NCBI GenBank assembly: GCA_009712185.1
Contig: WASQ01000048.1
Coordinates: 13,244 to 77,243 of the forward strand
Direction: 5' to 3'
Origin: Telmatospirillum sp.
GTDB lineage: Bacteria > Pseudomonadota > Alphaproteobacteria > Rhodospirillales > Magnetospirillaceae
Length of the DNA stretch: 64,000 nucleotides
The notes under the pieces are model-generated. The model made no database searches. It saw nothing but the letters and a program-made list of their open reading frames with translations, and was not told where the DNA came from. This document shows positions 30,501-37,280 of the stretch, piece by piece (the first letter of the stretch is position 1; each line of letters starts with the position of its first letter). The position numbers and the translations under genes were made by a program.

Positions 30501-31700
30501 CACCCCGCCGATCGCGGAGGTCGACAGGGCGCCGATCAGGGGCGAGGTCAGGCCGCCGATCTGTGCCGCGGTCAGGCCGGCAATCTGCATGTCGGACAGG
30601 GATCCGACCTGGACCTGCGTCATGGCGCCGAACTGGGTCGCGCCGAAGGCGCCGATCTGGGCAGCGGACAGCGACGAGATCTGCGAAGGCGTGATGCCGC
30701 GGATCTGCGTGGTGGTCAGCGCGGCGAGATCGGCGGACGGCAGATTGCCGAACTGATCGCCGCTTAAGGCCGAAATGGCGGTCTGGGACAGTCCGCTGAT
30801 CTGCGTCGTGGTGAGAAGACCGATCTGGCCGGCGGTGAGACCGGGCAGCGATCCGATCGACAGGGCGCCGATCTGAGTGGCGGCCAGGACGGCGATCTGG
30901 GCGCCGGAGAGGGCTCCGACCTGACCCGCAGACAACGCGCCCATCTGGGTGGACGCAAAGGCCGCGATGCCATCGGGGCCGAGAGCGCGGATTTCGTCGG
31001 GCGACATCCGCTGGATATCGGAAATGCTGAGCGCCCGGGGGTCAACGGCAGGCGATGCCATCGCCATCGCCGCGCGTGGAGCGGCCATGGCTGTCATTGT
31101 CCGGGCCGCAGCCGTCATTTCCGTTTGCGTGGACCCGGTCAGCGCGCGGGCCGCGGCCGGCGACAGGCCGGCGACCTGATCGGGGCGCATGGCGGCGATC
31201 TGCGTCGAGGTCAGCCCCCTGGCCTGGCCTGGCGACAATGCGGCCATCTGGCTGGTGGTCAGGCCCTGGACCTGCGACGTCGTCAGGGCGGCAATCTGGG
31301 TGGGGGCCAGGGCCGCGAACTGGGCGGGGGTCAATCCCGCGAGCTCTGTTGTCGTCAGACCCTTGATCTGAAGGGTCGACAACTGCGAGATGTCCGCAAC
31401 GCCCTCCGACTGAACCTGGGCATCCAGCAGGACGGCGAGCTGGCCGCCGGAAAACCCCATCTGGGCATTTCCGGCCTGCGATGTCTGGGTTTGCGATGTC
31501 TGGGCCTGGGAAGGGGCGGCCGGCCGCGTTGCGGCCAGGGCCGCCATGCGTTCGGCCGAAACGGCGTCGGCCGTCGTGACGGAAAAGGCGGTGGCGTCCG
31601 TGGTGGACAACTGGGCAATGTCCGTCTGGGACAGTCCCCTGGCTTGCGCCTCGGACAGCCTGGCAATCTGCGTCGCGGTCAAAGAAGATACGGATGACAC
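21570..31700 (-). CDS. Giant 3376-residue octapeptide-repeat protein, function unknown
   Basis: One unbroken frame of 10.1 kb. Almost the whole protein is a tandem 8-residue repeat, Leu-[Ser/Thr]-x-x-Gln-[Ile/Val/Leu]-x-[Ala/Gly] (for example LSTTQIAA, LTPAQFAA, LSATQIGA), about 400 units. Six divergent units fill residues 7-54, a Gln/Thr/Ser-rich linker follows (about 58-106), then ten units, an Ala/Met-rich interruption (189-222), then repeats to the end. Cys, Trp, Tyr, His and Lys are rare. No signal peptide, membrane segment or known catalytic domain is seen. The pattern fits a helix N-terminus at each unit: Leu staple, Ser/Thr N-cap, Pro often at N1, Gln at N3, Ile at N4. A solenoid is therefore predicted. 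The start is GTG with GAAGGGGG five bases upstream. The neighbouring GT41 gene may glycosylate it. It could be an adhesin, cell-surface or scaffold protein; I cannot assign a function. Confidence 0.88.
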   Translation of the reverse strand: MSSVSSLTATQIARLSEAQARGLSQTDIAQLSTTDATAFSVTTADAVSAERMAALAATRPAAPSQAQTSQTQTSQAGNAQMGFSGGQLAVLLDAQVQSEGVADISQLSTLQIKGLTTTELAGLTPAQFAALAPTQIAALTTSQVQGLTTSQMAALSPGQARGLTSTQIAAMRPDQVAGLSPAAARALTGSTQTEMTAAARTMTAMAAPRAAMAMASPAVDPRALSISDIQRMSPDEIRALGPDGIAAFASTQMGALSAGQVGALSGAQIAVLAATQIGALSIGSLPGLTAGQIGLLTTTQISGLSQTAISALSGDQFGNLPSADLAALTTTQIRGITPSQISSLSAAQIGAFGATQFGAMTQVQVGSLSDMQIAGLTAAQIGGLTSPLIGALSTSAIGGVTATQLAALSSTQIKGLSSRQMASLTQAQIGSLTPDGVSALSSQQLQGLADTQLAALSDRQLAALAASQIAGLSNPALAGLSPRQIAGLSTDQLRGLTSTQIGALGADQLDALSPSGLAALSATQIRGLTRDQIAVLPVSVLTRMTSTQVGALVATQCATLADTQLAALSTSQFQALTSTQIGALSTGAMGGLSATELQMLPTTQLAGLTASQLACLSAAQIGALTPTGLGSLTSTQIRGLSDIQMAALTDQQLGALSQTAMGGLTATALSGLTEAQLVRLTMTQIAGLTATAIGALGNNQLAQMTPEEIAGLSVTQIRGLTTTQLSSLSATVLGELTTRQIQALSATQIGALGDAQLASLPSTLLQAFSATQVGALSVTALGGLTGGQIAGLSVTQLAGLTTMQVASLSQGQIAALTPAELAALTQGGIKGLTDAQMGALSTTQLASLSGAQLGSLTPGALAGLTPAQIATLTVTQIRGLPASSVAALTLDQLAALSPEAMGALTTTQIRGLTATQISGLTGPELAALSSTQIAALSPGQITFLADTQLALLSNPQLAALSSTQVAALAPGAIGGLSGTQLAHLSTLQMRGLTPSQIGSLTEGQIATLTATSLQSLTLTQVRGLTDVQLSALSAEQLSALSPSQIASLSGSAIANLPPSRFAQFSTTQLRNLSAMQMSALSADQIGALSPDHLRAFTTTQLNSLSPGQVGSLSADRIAALSAQQIAGLDARQIAALSAGQAEALNGGQIRLLSSTQIGALPAAVISALSATAIAQLTPAQAKGLSARSMATLSGSQVAAFSKEALAALSATQLRSLTGDGVTALSPDDLAALSATQIASLQPSQIASLTDAQIASLSTTQLRNLAASAVGALSPQQLALLSPSALASLSATQIRGLSNTQIAELSLTEIAAFTATQIAALTPAQIHSLVDTTLGALTGTQLAALTSTQIGALTESALGGLSATALASLSTSQVRGLAPTHISALSAGQFSALSPAALSVLGTQQIRAAGNAQVAALSATQLAQLSATQSSALSASGLSGLSGAQLRALSSTQLKSFVPTQIEALSSEQIAQMGATALATLTPTEVKGFSPTQIAGLSTTDLGAFTPAQIAALTPRQIGALPATQTGAMSAAQIAALTSSQLGAMTSSAVAGLGTTAFSALTTSQMAALSATGITGLSAAQFAQMSTSQIASLSTMALRGLTIDQLHGLTADQIARLTPTQIGGMTPQAIGGFTADQIAALSPRQMSALTGLQVASISGTQAAALSPTQLAALSTTQIGALSATAAGGLTQTQISALSAAQLTSLTPAALAAMGGLSATALATLSPTQIGQLPPTVIVQLTPDELATLSTRQLQALPRTQIGALSARQTAALTTAQLRALSSTQVGSLSTTGIGGLSADQLSVLTASQIQALTRTEVAALSTGQISALAPTQIAALSTTALGSLGATQIAALSTTQIAALSTTQTQSLSAQEIGALTTTQIASLSIAAITALSAAQMRGLTDTQVAALTDSQVAALRPTQIGALSAGALGGLTATEIAGLSAAQLGGLSATGLGALNSTQIAALTTTQIRQLTATQLSGLSATGLDSLTETQLAQLSPLQMAAFSTTAIRGLTLTQMGALTATQLAALSTQQLSSLTAVQLASLTTTQIGQLTTTQVAALSAAQIAVLSTTAIANLTTQQVQALTTAEIAKLADSQVAALDARQLAALSPTQLAALSASGIGGLTATQIGSLAVTQIRGLTPSQVGALTHDQIGGLTATQVGALTTGEIGGLTDSQVGALSATQLAALSATQIGALTPAGVSGLTPAQIALLSPTQIQGLTATGMGALTPYQLASASTTLLAGLSTTQLNGLSSTGLGSLTTSQIASLTTTQISALSSQSIGGLTNTQISALTSSQFSALRPTQISALTAPAIGGLTVTEMASLSAAPLPGLTATGIGALAATQINALSAEQLSRLSSTQLAGLTEHGVDALTPAQLAVMTPAQIAGLSTVAISGLTDSQLAALSTTQFAALTTSQIAALTAAQVSSLSAARIGGMLTTQTSSLTATQVAALSTTAVKALSTAQILYMTPTEVGALTGAQVGAMADSQLASLMQSQIAALSEQGLRGLSPRQLAGLATTQTRSLTATQIGSLSGDQIRSLTTSQIVSLTTTEVAGLRDTQIGALTTGQFAALAASQIAAIGPEGIAGLTRAQMTSLTQTQVAALTATQIGSLSGEQLGLLVETQLSALSTTQIGGLSPAGMAALTTTAIAGLTQAQLGALTTTEIGGLAVTQVAALSPNQLSALKTSQIAALTTAAIGVLTATQIGALSPLQIRSLTTTQIGALQQTQVATLTTAEIGALTTTQIGALTDLQINALSAGQLAAMTSTQFGALSPQAIGGLSTSQISALTAAELGALSTTGLAGLSDMQMAALSSAQIALLTTTQIGALPRQAIPGLSHTQIASMSPQQISALSQTALSALSDVQAASLSTSQIAALGQTQVQALSVAAIGGLTAAQVSSLAITQINALRGPQLAAFSATGLAGLTSSQIQALSTFQLAAVTPTELAALSNSQIAALSATQLAALPSGTVAGLTSTQAAAMAASQLRALTPTQIGSLSNTAIGALSGTELAALTTSQLKGLTPTQIGALSLPQLQSLSTFSLAVLAPAQIAGLDSTQVAALTPSQFASLTASQISGLSNTGISGLTGTEIASLTTTQLGGLTATQIGALTASQIGALTSTEIGALTTTQLGGLSATGIAALTPGELSGLSVTDIAALSTTGISGLTPAQMAGLSRTQFAALSSSQIGALSREALAGLTAEEIGVMTSTQIGGLAPAQISALTVTGVALLSPRQIASFSVTQMGEMARMQLRALSSSQIQALTQAQVRALTPGQIANFTTTGLAALTPTQFASLSASQIGAMTVTQLNGLSSTEMTSLSPVQISGLTTTGIAGLNGTSIARLTPSAIEAMTATQIAAFTPTQIAAMSPAQRAAMAIAVS

Positions 31701-31853
31701 GATCGCCCCCTTCCCCGAAAAACGGCGGGACGTCCCGCGTCCCCCCTGGCCCCGACCTGCCGCGCCGCCTGTCCTCAGGGACCCGTCGCAGGAGGGATGC
31801 CTGTTGTCACATCCTCGCTTCGCCCAAAACCATCGGTATCACCGTCTGCCGGC

Positions 31854-31871
31854 GCGGAACCCGGGTTCCGC
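31854..31871. promoter_or_regulatory. 18-bp perfect palindrome upstream of the giant repeat gene
   Basis: GCGGAACCCGGGTTCCGC is a perfect 18-base palindrome with no spacer, 153 bases upstream of the giant gene's GTG. Such symmetry suits an operator for a dimeric regulator or a tight RNA hairpin in the leader. On the plus strand it is followed by TGTTTT, but no plus-strand gene precedes it, so a terminator role is less likely. Confidence 0.6.
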
Positions 31872-31906
31872 TGTTTTGCTGGAGCAGGTCTCAACTTTCA
31901 CGTCTG

Positions 31907-31941
31907 TTCCGTTTGGTGACGGGGGCAACGTCAAAACGGAA
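31907..31941. promoter_or_regulatory. Inverted repeat TTCCGTTT / AAACGGAA
   Basis: Perfect 8-base arms (31907-31914 and 31934-31941) with a 19-base spacer, 36 bases from the 18-bp palindrome. It lies close to the putative start of transcription of the giant gene. It may be a second regulator site or part of a structured leader. Confidence 0.5.
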
Positions 31942-32412
31942 AATCCGGATCGTGAGTGTCTCTATACTCTCGCATTGGTCGTGCCGGCAGGGCGCGACGG
32001 TTGGTTGGAGTCAGACCAAGCAATTGCCGGGCCATCGTCTGACGAAGATGTTAACAAATTGATAGGATGAGAGAAACTTCCAGGAAATCAGCCGGATAAA
32101 AAATTTCTTTGTTTACCGTATGGGTAATTTTTGCCGGGTTGGCCGGATTGCCGGAGGCGCTTGCGCTGCATCCGGACCGACCCGCCGGTCTCGTCGCGGG
32201 GCGTGGCCGACGTCACGTCATGCCCGAGAAGATGTCGTCTTTTAGTTGAACTTTGTTTCGAGGCAATACGCCTGAAAACCCCGGAATCTCGGGTATTAAC
32301 GTCGGCTGTGTCTCCATAAGGGAAACATCCGGTTCTACCATATATCATTATCGGATTGGGCGCGCGGTCCCCCGCGCGGGGAGCATTTCCCCGCGTCGGA
32401 CGGCCGGATCGG

Positions 32413-32434
32413 CCGGCCGGGCCCGCCCGGCCGG
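32413..32434. terminator. GC-rich hairpin downstream of lysK
   Basis: CCGGCCGGG (32413-32421) and CCCGGCCGG (32426-32434) form a perfect 9-base stem with a CCCG loop, about 67 bases past the lysK stop on the minus strand. There is no T tract, so termination efficiency is uncertain. Confidence 0.45.
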
Positions 32435-32500
32435 AGGACAGGCGGATGGGGGGAAAGGAATGCCGGGTGGGCTGAATTGCCCCCCCGGCGGAACGGGCTG

Positions 32501-34108
32501 TCAGGCCTTCGAGGTGGAGGAGAGATCCTCGCCCGCCAGCGCGCGCCGGATCAGGGCGATGGTCTCGCCGACACCGTAAAGGGCAATGAAGGAGCCCATG
32601 CGCGGTCCCTGGTCCTGACCCAGCAAAATTTCGTAGAGCGCCAGGAACCAGGCGCGCAGATCGGCAAACACGGGATGGCGTTTCCCCACTTCATAGACCA
32701 CCGTCTGGATGGCCTCGGCATCCGCGGCGGCGGGCAATACCCCCAATTCGTCCGCGAGATCCTGGAGCGCCGCGGTTTCCGGGGCGGTCGGGCTGCGGTA
32801 CTTCTTGTTGGGTTTGACGAAGTCCTGGTAGTAGGCCACCGCGTAATCCACCAGCTTGTCCAGGAAGGGGGCGTTTTCCGGGGTCGCATCCGGCACATAC
32901 CGGCTGATGAAATGCCACAGCACGGAGCGGTCCTCGGCGTGGCAGACCGATGCCAGATTGAGCAGAATATTGTAGGAAAGTCCGGTTTCGGGCGCCGGTG
33001 GATGTCCGGAATGGATGTGCCAGACCGGATTGTTCAGCCTTTTCCCTTCGTCCTCGGACGGGAATTTGCCGATGAAGGCGAGATAGTCGTCCACGGTCCG
33101 CGGGATCACGTCGAAATAGAGGCGCTTGGCGGCCTTCGGCTTCTGGAACATGAACAGCGAAAGGCTTTCCGGCGGCGCATAGCGGAGCCAGTCCTCGACG
33201 GCGAGGCCGTTGCCCTTCGACTTCGAGATCTTCTGGCCCTTGTCATCCAGGAACAGTTCATAGCTGAGATTCGTCGGCGGCACGCCGCCGATCAGCCGGC
33301 AGATACGGCTGGCGAGCTGGTAGCTGGGGATCAGGTCCTTGCCCGACATTTCATAGTCGACGCCGAGGACATACCAGCGCATCGCCCAGTCGGCCTTCCA
33401 CTGCAGCTTGACCCGGCCCCCGGTCACGGGGGTCTCAACCAGGCTGCCGTCCTCGTCCCGGTAGACGATGGTTCCACTCTCCGGGCGCCGTTCGACCACC
33501 GGCACCTGCAGAACCCGCCCGGTCTTCTGGCAGACGGGCAGGAAGGGGCTGTAGGTCTGCTGGCGTTCCTCGCCCAGCGTCGGCAGCATGACCTCCATGA
33601 TGGCGTCATAATGTTCGAGGACCTTGCGGCATCCCTCGTCGAAGCGGCCGGACAGATACCAGTCGGTGGCGCTCTGGAATTCGTATTCGAATCCGAAGGA
33701 GTCGAGGAATCCCTGCAACATGGCGTTGTTGTGCTGGCCGAAGGACGGATGGGTGCCGAAGGGATCGGGGATCGCGGTCAACGGCTTGCCGAGATGCTGG
33801 CCCACCATCTCCTTGTTGGGGATATTGTCGGGAACCTTCCTGAGGCCGTCCCGGTCGTCGGAAAAGGCGAACAGTCGGGTCGGGATGTCGGGGGCGAGCA
33901 GTTCGAACGCGCGCCGGACCATGGTGGTGCGCGCCACTTCGCCGAAGGTGCCGATGTGCGGCAGCCCCGAAGGGCCGTAGCCGCTTTCGAACAGAACATA
34001 GCCTTTGTCCGGTTTCTGCCCTTTGAGCCGCTGGTCCAGAAGGGCGACAGCTTCCTGGAACGGCCAGGCGGTGGCGGAACGGGCGAGAGCTCTGAGGGCG
34101 TCGGACAT
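32501..34108 (-). CDS. lysK: Lysyl-tRNA synthetase, class I
   Basis: A 535-residue class I LysRS, charging tRNA-Lys. The Rossmann-fold signatures are the HIGH-type HIGT at residues 51-54 (GPSGLPHIGTFGEV) and the KMSKS-type KISKS at 293-297. Other family blocks include RLFAFSDDRDGLRKVPDNIP, NNAMLQGFLDSFGFEYEF and LQWKADWAMRWYVLGVDYEM. The length is right for this archaeal-type enzyme, which replaces the common class II LysS in many alphaproteobacteria. It stands alone, divergent from the helicase gene. Confidence 0.96.
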   Translation of the reverse strand: MSDALRALARSATAWPFQEAVALLDQRLKGQKPDKGYVLFESGYGPSGLPHIGTFGEVARTTMVRRAFELLAPDIPTRLFAFSDDRDGLRKVPDNIPNKEMVGQHLGKPLTAIPDPFGTHPSFGQHNNAMLQGFLDSFGFEYEFQSATDWYLSGRFDEGCRKVLEHYDAIMEVMLPTLGEERQQTYSPFLPVCQKTGRVLQVPVVERRPESGTIVYRDEDGSLVETPVTGGRVKLQWKADWAMRWYVLGVDYEMSGKDLIPSYQLASRICRLIGGVPPTNLSYELFLDDKGQKISKSKGNGLAVEDWLRYAPPESLSLFMFQKPKAAKRLYFDVIPRTVDDYLAFIGKFPSEDEGKRLNNPVWHIHSGHPPAPETGLSYNILLNLASVCHAEDRSVLWHFISRYVPDATPENAPFLDKLVDYAVAYYQDFVKPNKKYRSPTAPETAALQDLADELGVLPAAADAEAIQTVVYEVGKRHPVFADLRAWFLALYEILLGQDQGPRMGSFIALYGVGETIALIRRALAGEDLSSTSKA

Positions 34109-34429
34109 GATCGGCTATTCACGAATGATGTTAGGAGGAGGGTTGAAGCGGCTCCGACCCATCTGCGGAGCCTGATGTCGCCGGGGGCGAGGAAAGCGCC
34201 GCTCCGGGACCGTCGACGATGCGACACTAGGCTGCCGGAACCTGTCCGTCAATCATCGCGGTTTCCGTGCGGCGGTTCTCAACCTTGGACCGGCGCCGGG
34301 AGGCCGCCCGGGCGGAGCGGACATGAAGCCGTTCCGTCAATGGACCGGCTCTCCCGTGTCTTAAAATTGGAACCGCCGATTTCCGCGACGTCTGGCGTCA
34401 CGGACGTCACCTCCCTATACTGCCGCGCC
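34109..34429. other. lysK / helicase divergent promoter region
   Basis: A 321-base gap. Just before the helicase ATG there is a good -10 hexamer, TATACT (34416-34421), only 8 bases from the start codon. That position would make the helicase mRNA leaderless or nearly so. GACGTC occurs at about 34387-34392 and 34404-34409, and TGACGTCA overlaps the start codon. No LexA-type GTTC-N7-GTTC site was seen. Confidence 0.4.
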
Positions 34430-37243
34430 ATGACGTCATCCGCCGCTCCTCACCTGATGCTTCCCGATGCCAGCGCCCTTGTCGCCCATCCCCGGGGCGC
34501 CGTCTGGCTTACCCCCGACGGGGAAATCGATCTGATAGACCAGGCTGAGGCTGTGCGCCGGTTGCGCAAGGCGCCGGCGATGCTGGTGCACAGGCCGGCG
34601 GTCGCGGCGCGGTTGGGGCTTCGGGGGGAAAGCTTTCCGGCCTTCGATCTGCTGGAATTGTTCGCCTTCGCCCGTCCGGCCAGTTTCTGCGTTCCGACGA
34701 TCCGGGGCGTCTGTGAGGCTCTGGGGCTGGACCCGCCCAAAACCCACGAGGACGAGGCGATGTCCCTGGTGGAGGCGGCCTCCGGTCTGCTGGACGAGCT
34801 GATGCGCCGGTCCCTGCGGTTGCCCGCCGCCGGCCAGTCGGCCGTCAAGGGGCTGGCCGGGGTCCTGGCGCGGGCGGGCTGGCCCTGGGGGCCGGCCGTC
34901 ATTTCCGCTCTGGGCGCCGCCCATGACCAGGGACGGGCCAACGCTTCGCTTCAGGTCTGGGACCGGCTGGCGGAATGGAGCGAGCATGCGCCCGAACCCC
35001 CGGCCGGGACCCTGCCTGTGGATCCGGCGGAGGCGCGGCGCCGGCTGGCCGAAATCCTGGGCGATGCGGCCGAACACCGGCCGACCCAGGCCGATTTCGC
35101 GTCGGCCGCCGCGCTGGCTTTCGCTCCGCGGCAACTGGCGGGGGCGCCCAATGTGGTGCTGGCCGAGGCGGGAACCGGAACCGGCAAGACACTGGGCTAT
35201 ATTGCGCCGGCCAGTCTCTGGGCGGAAAAGAACAATGGGCCCGTCTGGATCAGCACCTACACGCGCAATCTTCAGCGGCAATTGGATGGTGAGCTGTCGC
35301 GCCTTTACCCCGATCCCTCGGTCAAGGCGCGCAAGGTGGTGATCCGGAAAGGACGCGAGAACTATTTCTGTCTCTTGAATTTCGAAGAGGCCTGTCAGCG
35401 CGTTCGCGGCCGGCGGGACGGCGGCGGAGAGGAGGCGGTGGCATTGGCCCTGCTGGCGCGCTGGGTTCTTGCCAGCCGTGACGGCGACATGGTCGGCGGC
35501 GATCTGCCCGGCTGGCTGGCCGACCTCCTGGGGCGCCCCAGGGTTCTGGCGCTGGCGGACCGGCGCGGCGAATGCATTTTCTCGGCCTGCCCGCACTTCC
35601 GGCGCTGTTTCATCGAGCGCACGGTGCGCCGGGCCCGGCGCGCCGACATCGTGGTCGCCAATCACGCCCTGGTGATGATGCAGGCGGCGTTTGGCGGACT
35701 GGAAGACGGCGCCCTGCCGACCCGGTATGTTTTCGACGAGGGGCATCATCTTTTCGATGCCGCCGACAGCGGATTTTCCGCCGCCCTGTCCGGGCTCGAA
35801 ACCGCGGAACTGCGGCGGTGGCTTCTGGGCGCCGAGGCTGATGGCCCCCGGACGCGGGCCCGTGGCCTGCGCAGGCGCTGCGAGGATCTGCTGGGCGATC
35901 ATGTGGATGGACAGGCGGCGCTGGACGACGCGCTGCGCGCCGCCCGGCAGTTGCCGTCGCCGGGTTGGCACCAGCGGTTGAGTGACGGACTGGCGCAGGG
36001 CGATACCGAGACCTTTCTGTCGCTGGTCCGTCAGCAGGTCTATGCGCGCAGTCCCTCCGAAGGCAGTCCTTACAGTCTGGAATGCGAGCCGGCGGAGCCG
36101 GTCGACGGGTTGGGCGAGGCGGCGGTCGCGCTGGCCGAAGCCCTGGACCGGATGATGGCGCCCCTGAAGACACTTGCCAAATGCCTGTCCGGGCTTCTCG
36201 ATGACGAAGCCGCCGAACTGGACACCGCCACCCGGAGCCGGATCGATTCGATCGTGCGCAGCATCGATCGCCGGGCGCTCGCTCCCCTGGCGGCGTGGCG
36301 CGACATGCTGGCCGGACTGGCGGCCCCGCCGCGCGAGGAGTTCATCGACTGGTTCGCGGTCGAACGGATCGACGGCCGCGATATCGATGTCGGGTTTCAC
36401 CGCCATTGGATCGATCCCACCGTCCCCTTCGCGAAGTTCGTGGCAGAGCCGGCGCATGGCATCCTCATCACTTCTGCCACGCTGCGCGACGGGACCGGGG
36501 ATCCCGATGGCGACTGGGCGGCGGCGGAGAGGCGCAGCGGCGCCAGCCATCTGCCGTTGCCGGCGGTGCGGGCGGCGGTGCCGTCGCCCTTCGACTATCA
36601 GGCATCCACGCGGGTCCTGGTGGTGACCGACGTTCGCAAAGACGACATGGATCAGGTCGCTGCCGCCTATCGCGAACTGTTCAAGGCGGCCGGCGGCGGC
36701 GGGCTCGGCCTCTTCACCGCGGTCAGCCGGCTGAAGGAGGTCTGGCGGCGGATCAATGGCCCCCTGGATGCCCTGGGGATCGATCTTCTCGCCCAGCATG
36801 TCGAGGGGATGGACACCAGTACGATCGTCGACATCTTCCGGGCCGAGGAGGACGCCTGCCTGCTGGGCACCGACGCGGTGCGGGACGGCGTCGATGTTCC
36901 CGGGCGGTCCTTGCGCCTGATCGTGTTCGACCGGGTGCCCTGGCCGCGTCCCGATATTGTGCATAAGGCACGCCGGGCGGCATTCGGCGGGAAAGCCTAT
37001 GACGACATGATCACACGCCTGCGGCTCAAGCAGGCATTCGGCCGGCTGGTGCGGCGTGCCGGCGACGCCGGCCTGTTCGTGCTTCTCGATCCGATGATGC
37101 CGTCGCGTCTGGCCGGCGCCTTTCCGCCCGGCGTCCGGCCCGAGCGCGTCGGCCTGGCCGAGGCCGTGAGGCGGACCCGCGAGTTCCTGGCTGAAACCGG
37201 ACCCGGCGGCCAACCCGTCGCGGACAGTTCCAAGGGACGGTAA
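34430..37243 (+). CDS. DinG/XPD-like Fe-S ATP-dependent DNA helicase
   Basis: A 937-residue superfamily 2 helicase. The N-terminal about 230 residues resemble an exonuclease-fold remnant (RGAVWLTPDGEIDLIDQAEA). Walker A EAGTGTGKT is near residue 250, followed by the cysteines of an XPD/DinG-type 4Fe-4S domain (FCLLNFEEACQRV, then ECIFSACPHFRRCF). The DEAH-type box FDEGHHLF and motif VI-like QAFGRLVRR, GTDAVRDGVDVPGRSLRLIV and DRVPWPRPD complete it. DinG relatives unwind R-loops, D-loops and G-quadruplexes in repair. The open frame runs 2 kb further upstream across lysK, but the N-terminus from 34430 is where protein-like sequence begins. Confidence 0.9.
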   Translation: MTSSAAPHLMLPDASALVAHPRGAVWLTPDGEIDLIDQAEAVRRLRKAPAMLVHRPAVAARLGLRGESFPAFDLLELFAFARPASFCVPTIRGVCEALGLDPPKTHEDEAMSLVEAASGLLDELMRRSLRLPAAGQSAVKGLAGVLARAGWPWGPAVISALGAAHDQGRANASLQVWDRLAEWSEHAPEPPAGTLPVDPAEARRRLAEILGDAAEHRPTQADFASAAALAFAPRQLAGAPNVVLAEAGTGTGKTLGYIAPASLWAEKNNGPVWISTYTRNLQRQLDGELSRLYPDPSVKARKVVIRKGRENYFCLLNFEEACQRVRGRRDGGGEEAVALALLARWVLASRDGDMVGGDLPGWLADLLGRPRVLALADRRGECIFSACPHFRRCFIERTVRRARRADIVVANHALVMMQAAFGGLEDGALPTRYVFDEGHHLFDAADSGFSAALSGLETAELRRWLLGAEADGPRTRARGLRRRCEDLLGDHVDGQAALDDALRAARQLPSPGWHQRLSDGLAQGDTETFLSLVRQQVYARSPSEGSPYSLECEPAEPVDGLGEAAVALAEALDRMMAPLKTLAKCLSGLLDDEAAELDTATRSRIDSIVRSIDRRALAPLAAWRDMLAGLAAPPREEFIDWFAVERIDGRDIDVGFHRHWIDPTVPFAKFVAEPAHGILITSATLRDGTGDPDGDWAAAERRSGASHLPLPAVRAAVPSPFDYQASTRVLVVTDVRKDDMDQVAAAYRELFKAAGGGGLGLFTAVSRLKEVWRRINGPLDALGIDLLAQHVEGMDTSTIVDIFRAEEDACLLGTDAVRDGVDVPGRSLRLIVFDRVPWPRPDIVHKARRAAFGGKAYDDMITRLRLKQAFGRLVRRAGDAGLFVLLDPMMPSRLAGAFPPGVRPERVGLAEAVRRTREFLAETGPGGQPVADSSKGR

Positions 37244-37280
37244 GCCGGACGGATGTCCCGGGTCCGGGAGTGTGAAGAGA

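Larger units (their letters stand above)
31701..32500 (-). other. Long upstream region of the giant repeat gene
   Basis: An 800-base non-coding stretch between the giant gene start and the lysK end, both on the minus strand. It holds two strong inverted repeats (31854-31871 and 31907-31941), a possible minus-strand -10 (TATAGA at 31966-31961), an AT-rich block at 32050-32130 and a GC-rich hairpin near 32413-32434. If the -10 is real, the leader is about 250 bases and includes both inverted repeats. No credible reading frame was seen. Confidence 0.5.

Noticed and set aside
21292-30767. Long plus-strand open frames opposite the giant gene (for example 21292-22917, 23526-25523, 29271-30767)
   Set aside because: A 24-bp DNA period is a multiple of three, so any stop-free frame repeats; the products are Gly/Arg/Gln- or Trp/Val/Ala-rich shadows of the octad codons, with no start signals or domains.
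21570-31700. CRISPR-like array
   Set aside because: The short repeat units are contiguous, degenerate and in one coding frame, with no spacers; no cas genes are present.
32477-34429. N-terminal extension of the helicase to 32477
   Set aside because: This part is antisense to lysK, which has strong class I LysRS motifs; helicase-like sequence begins at 34430.
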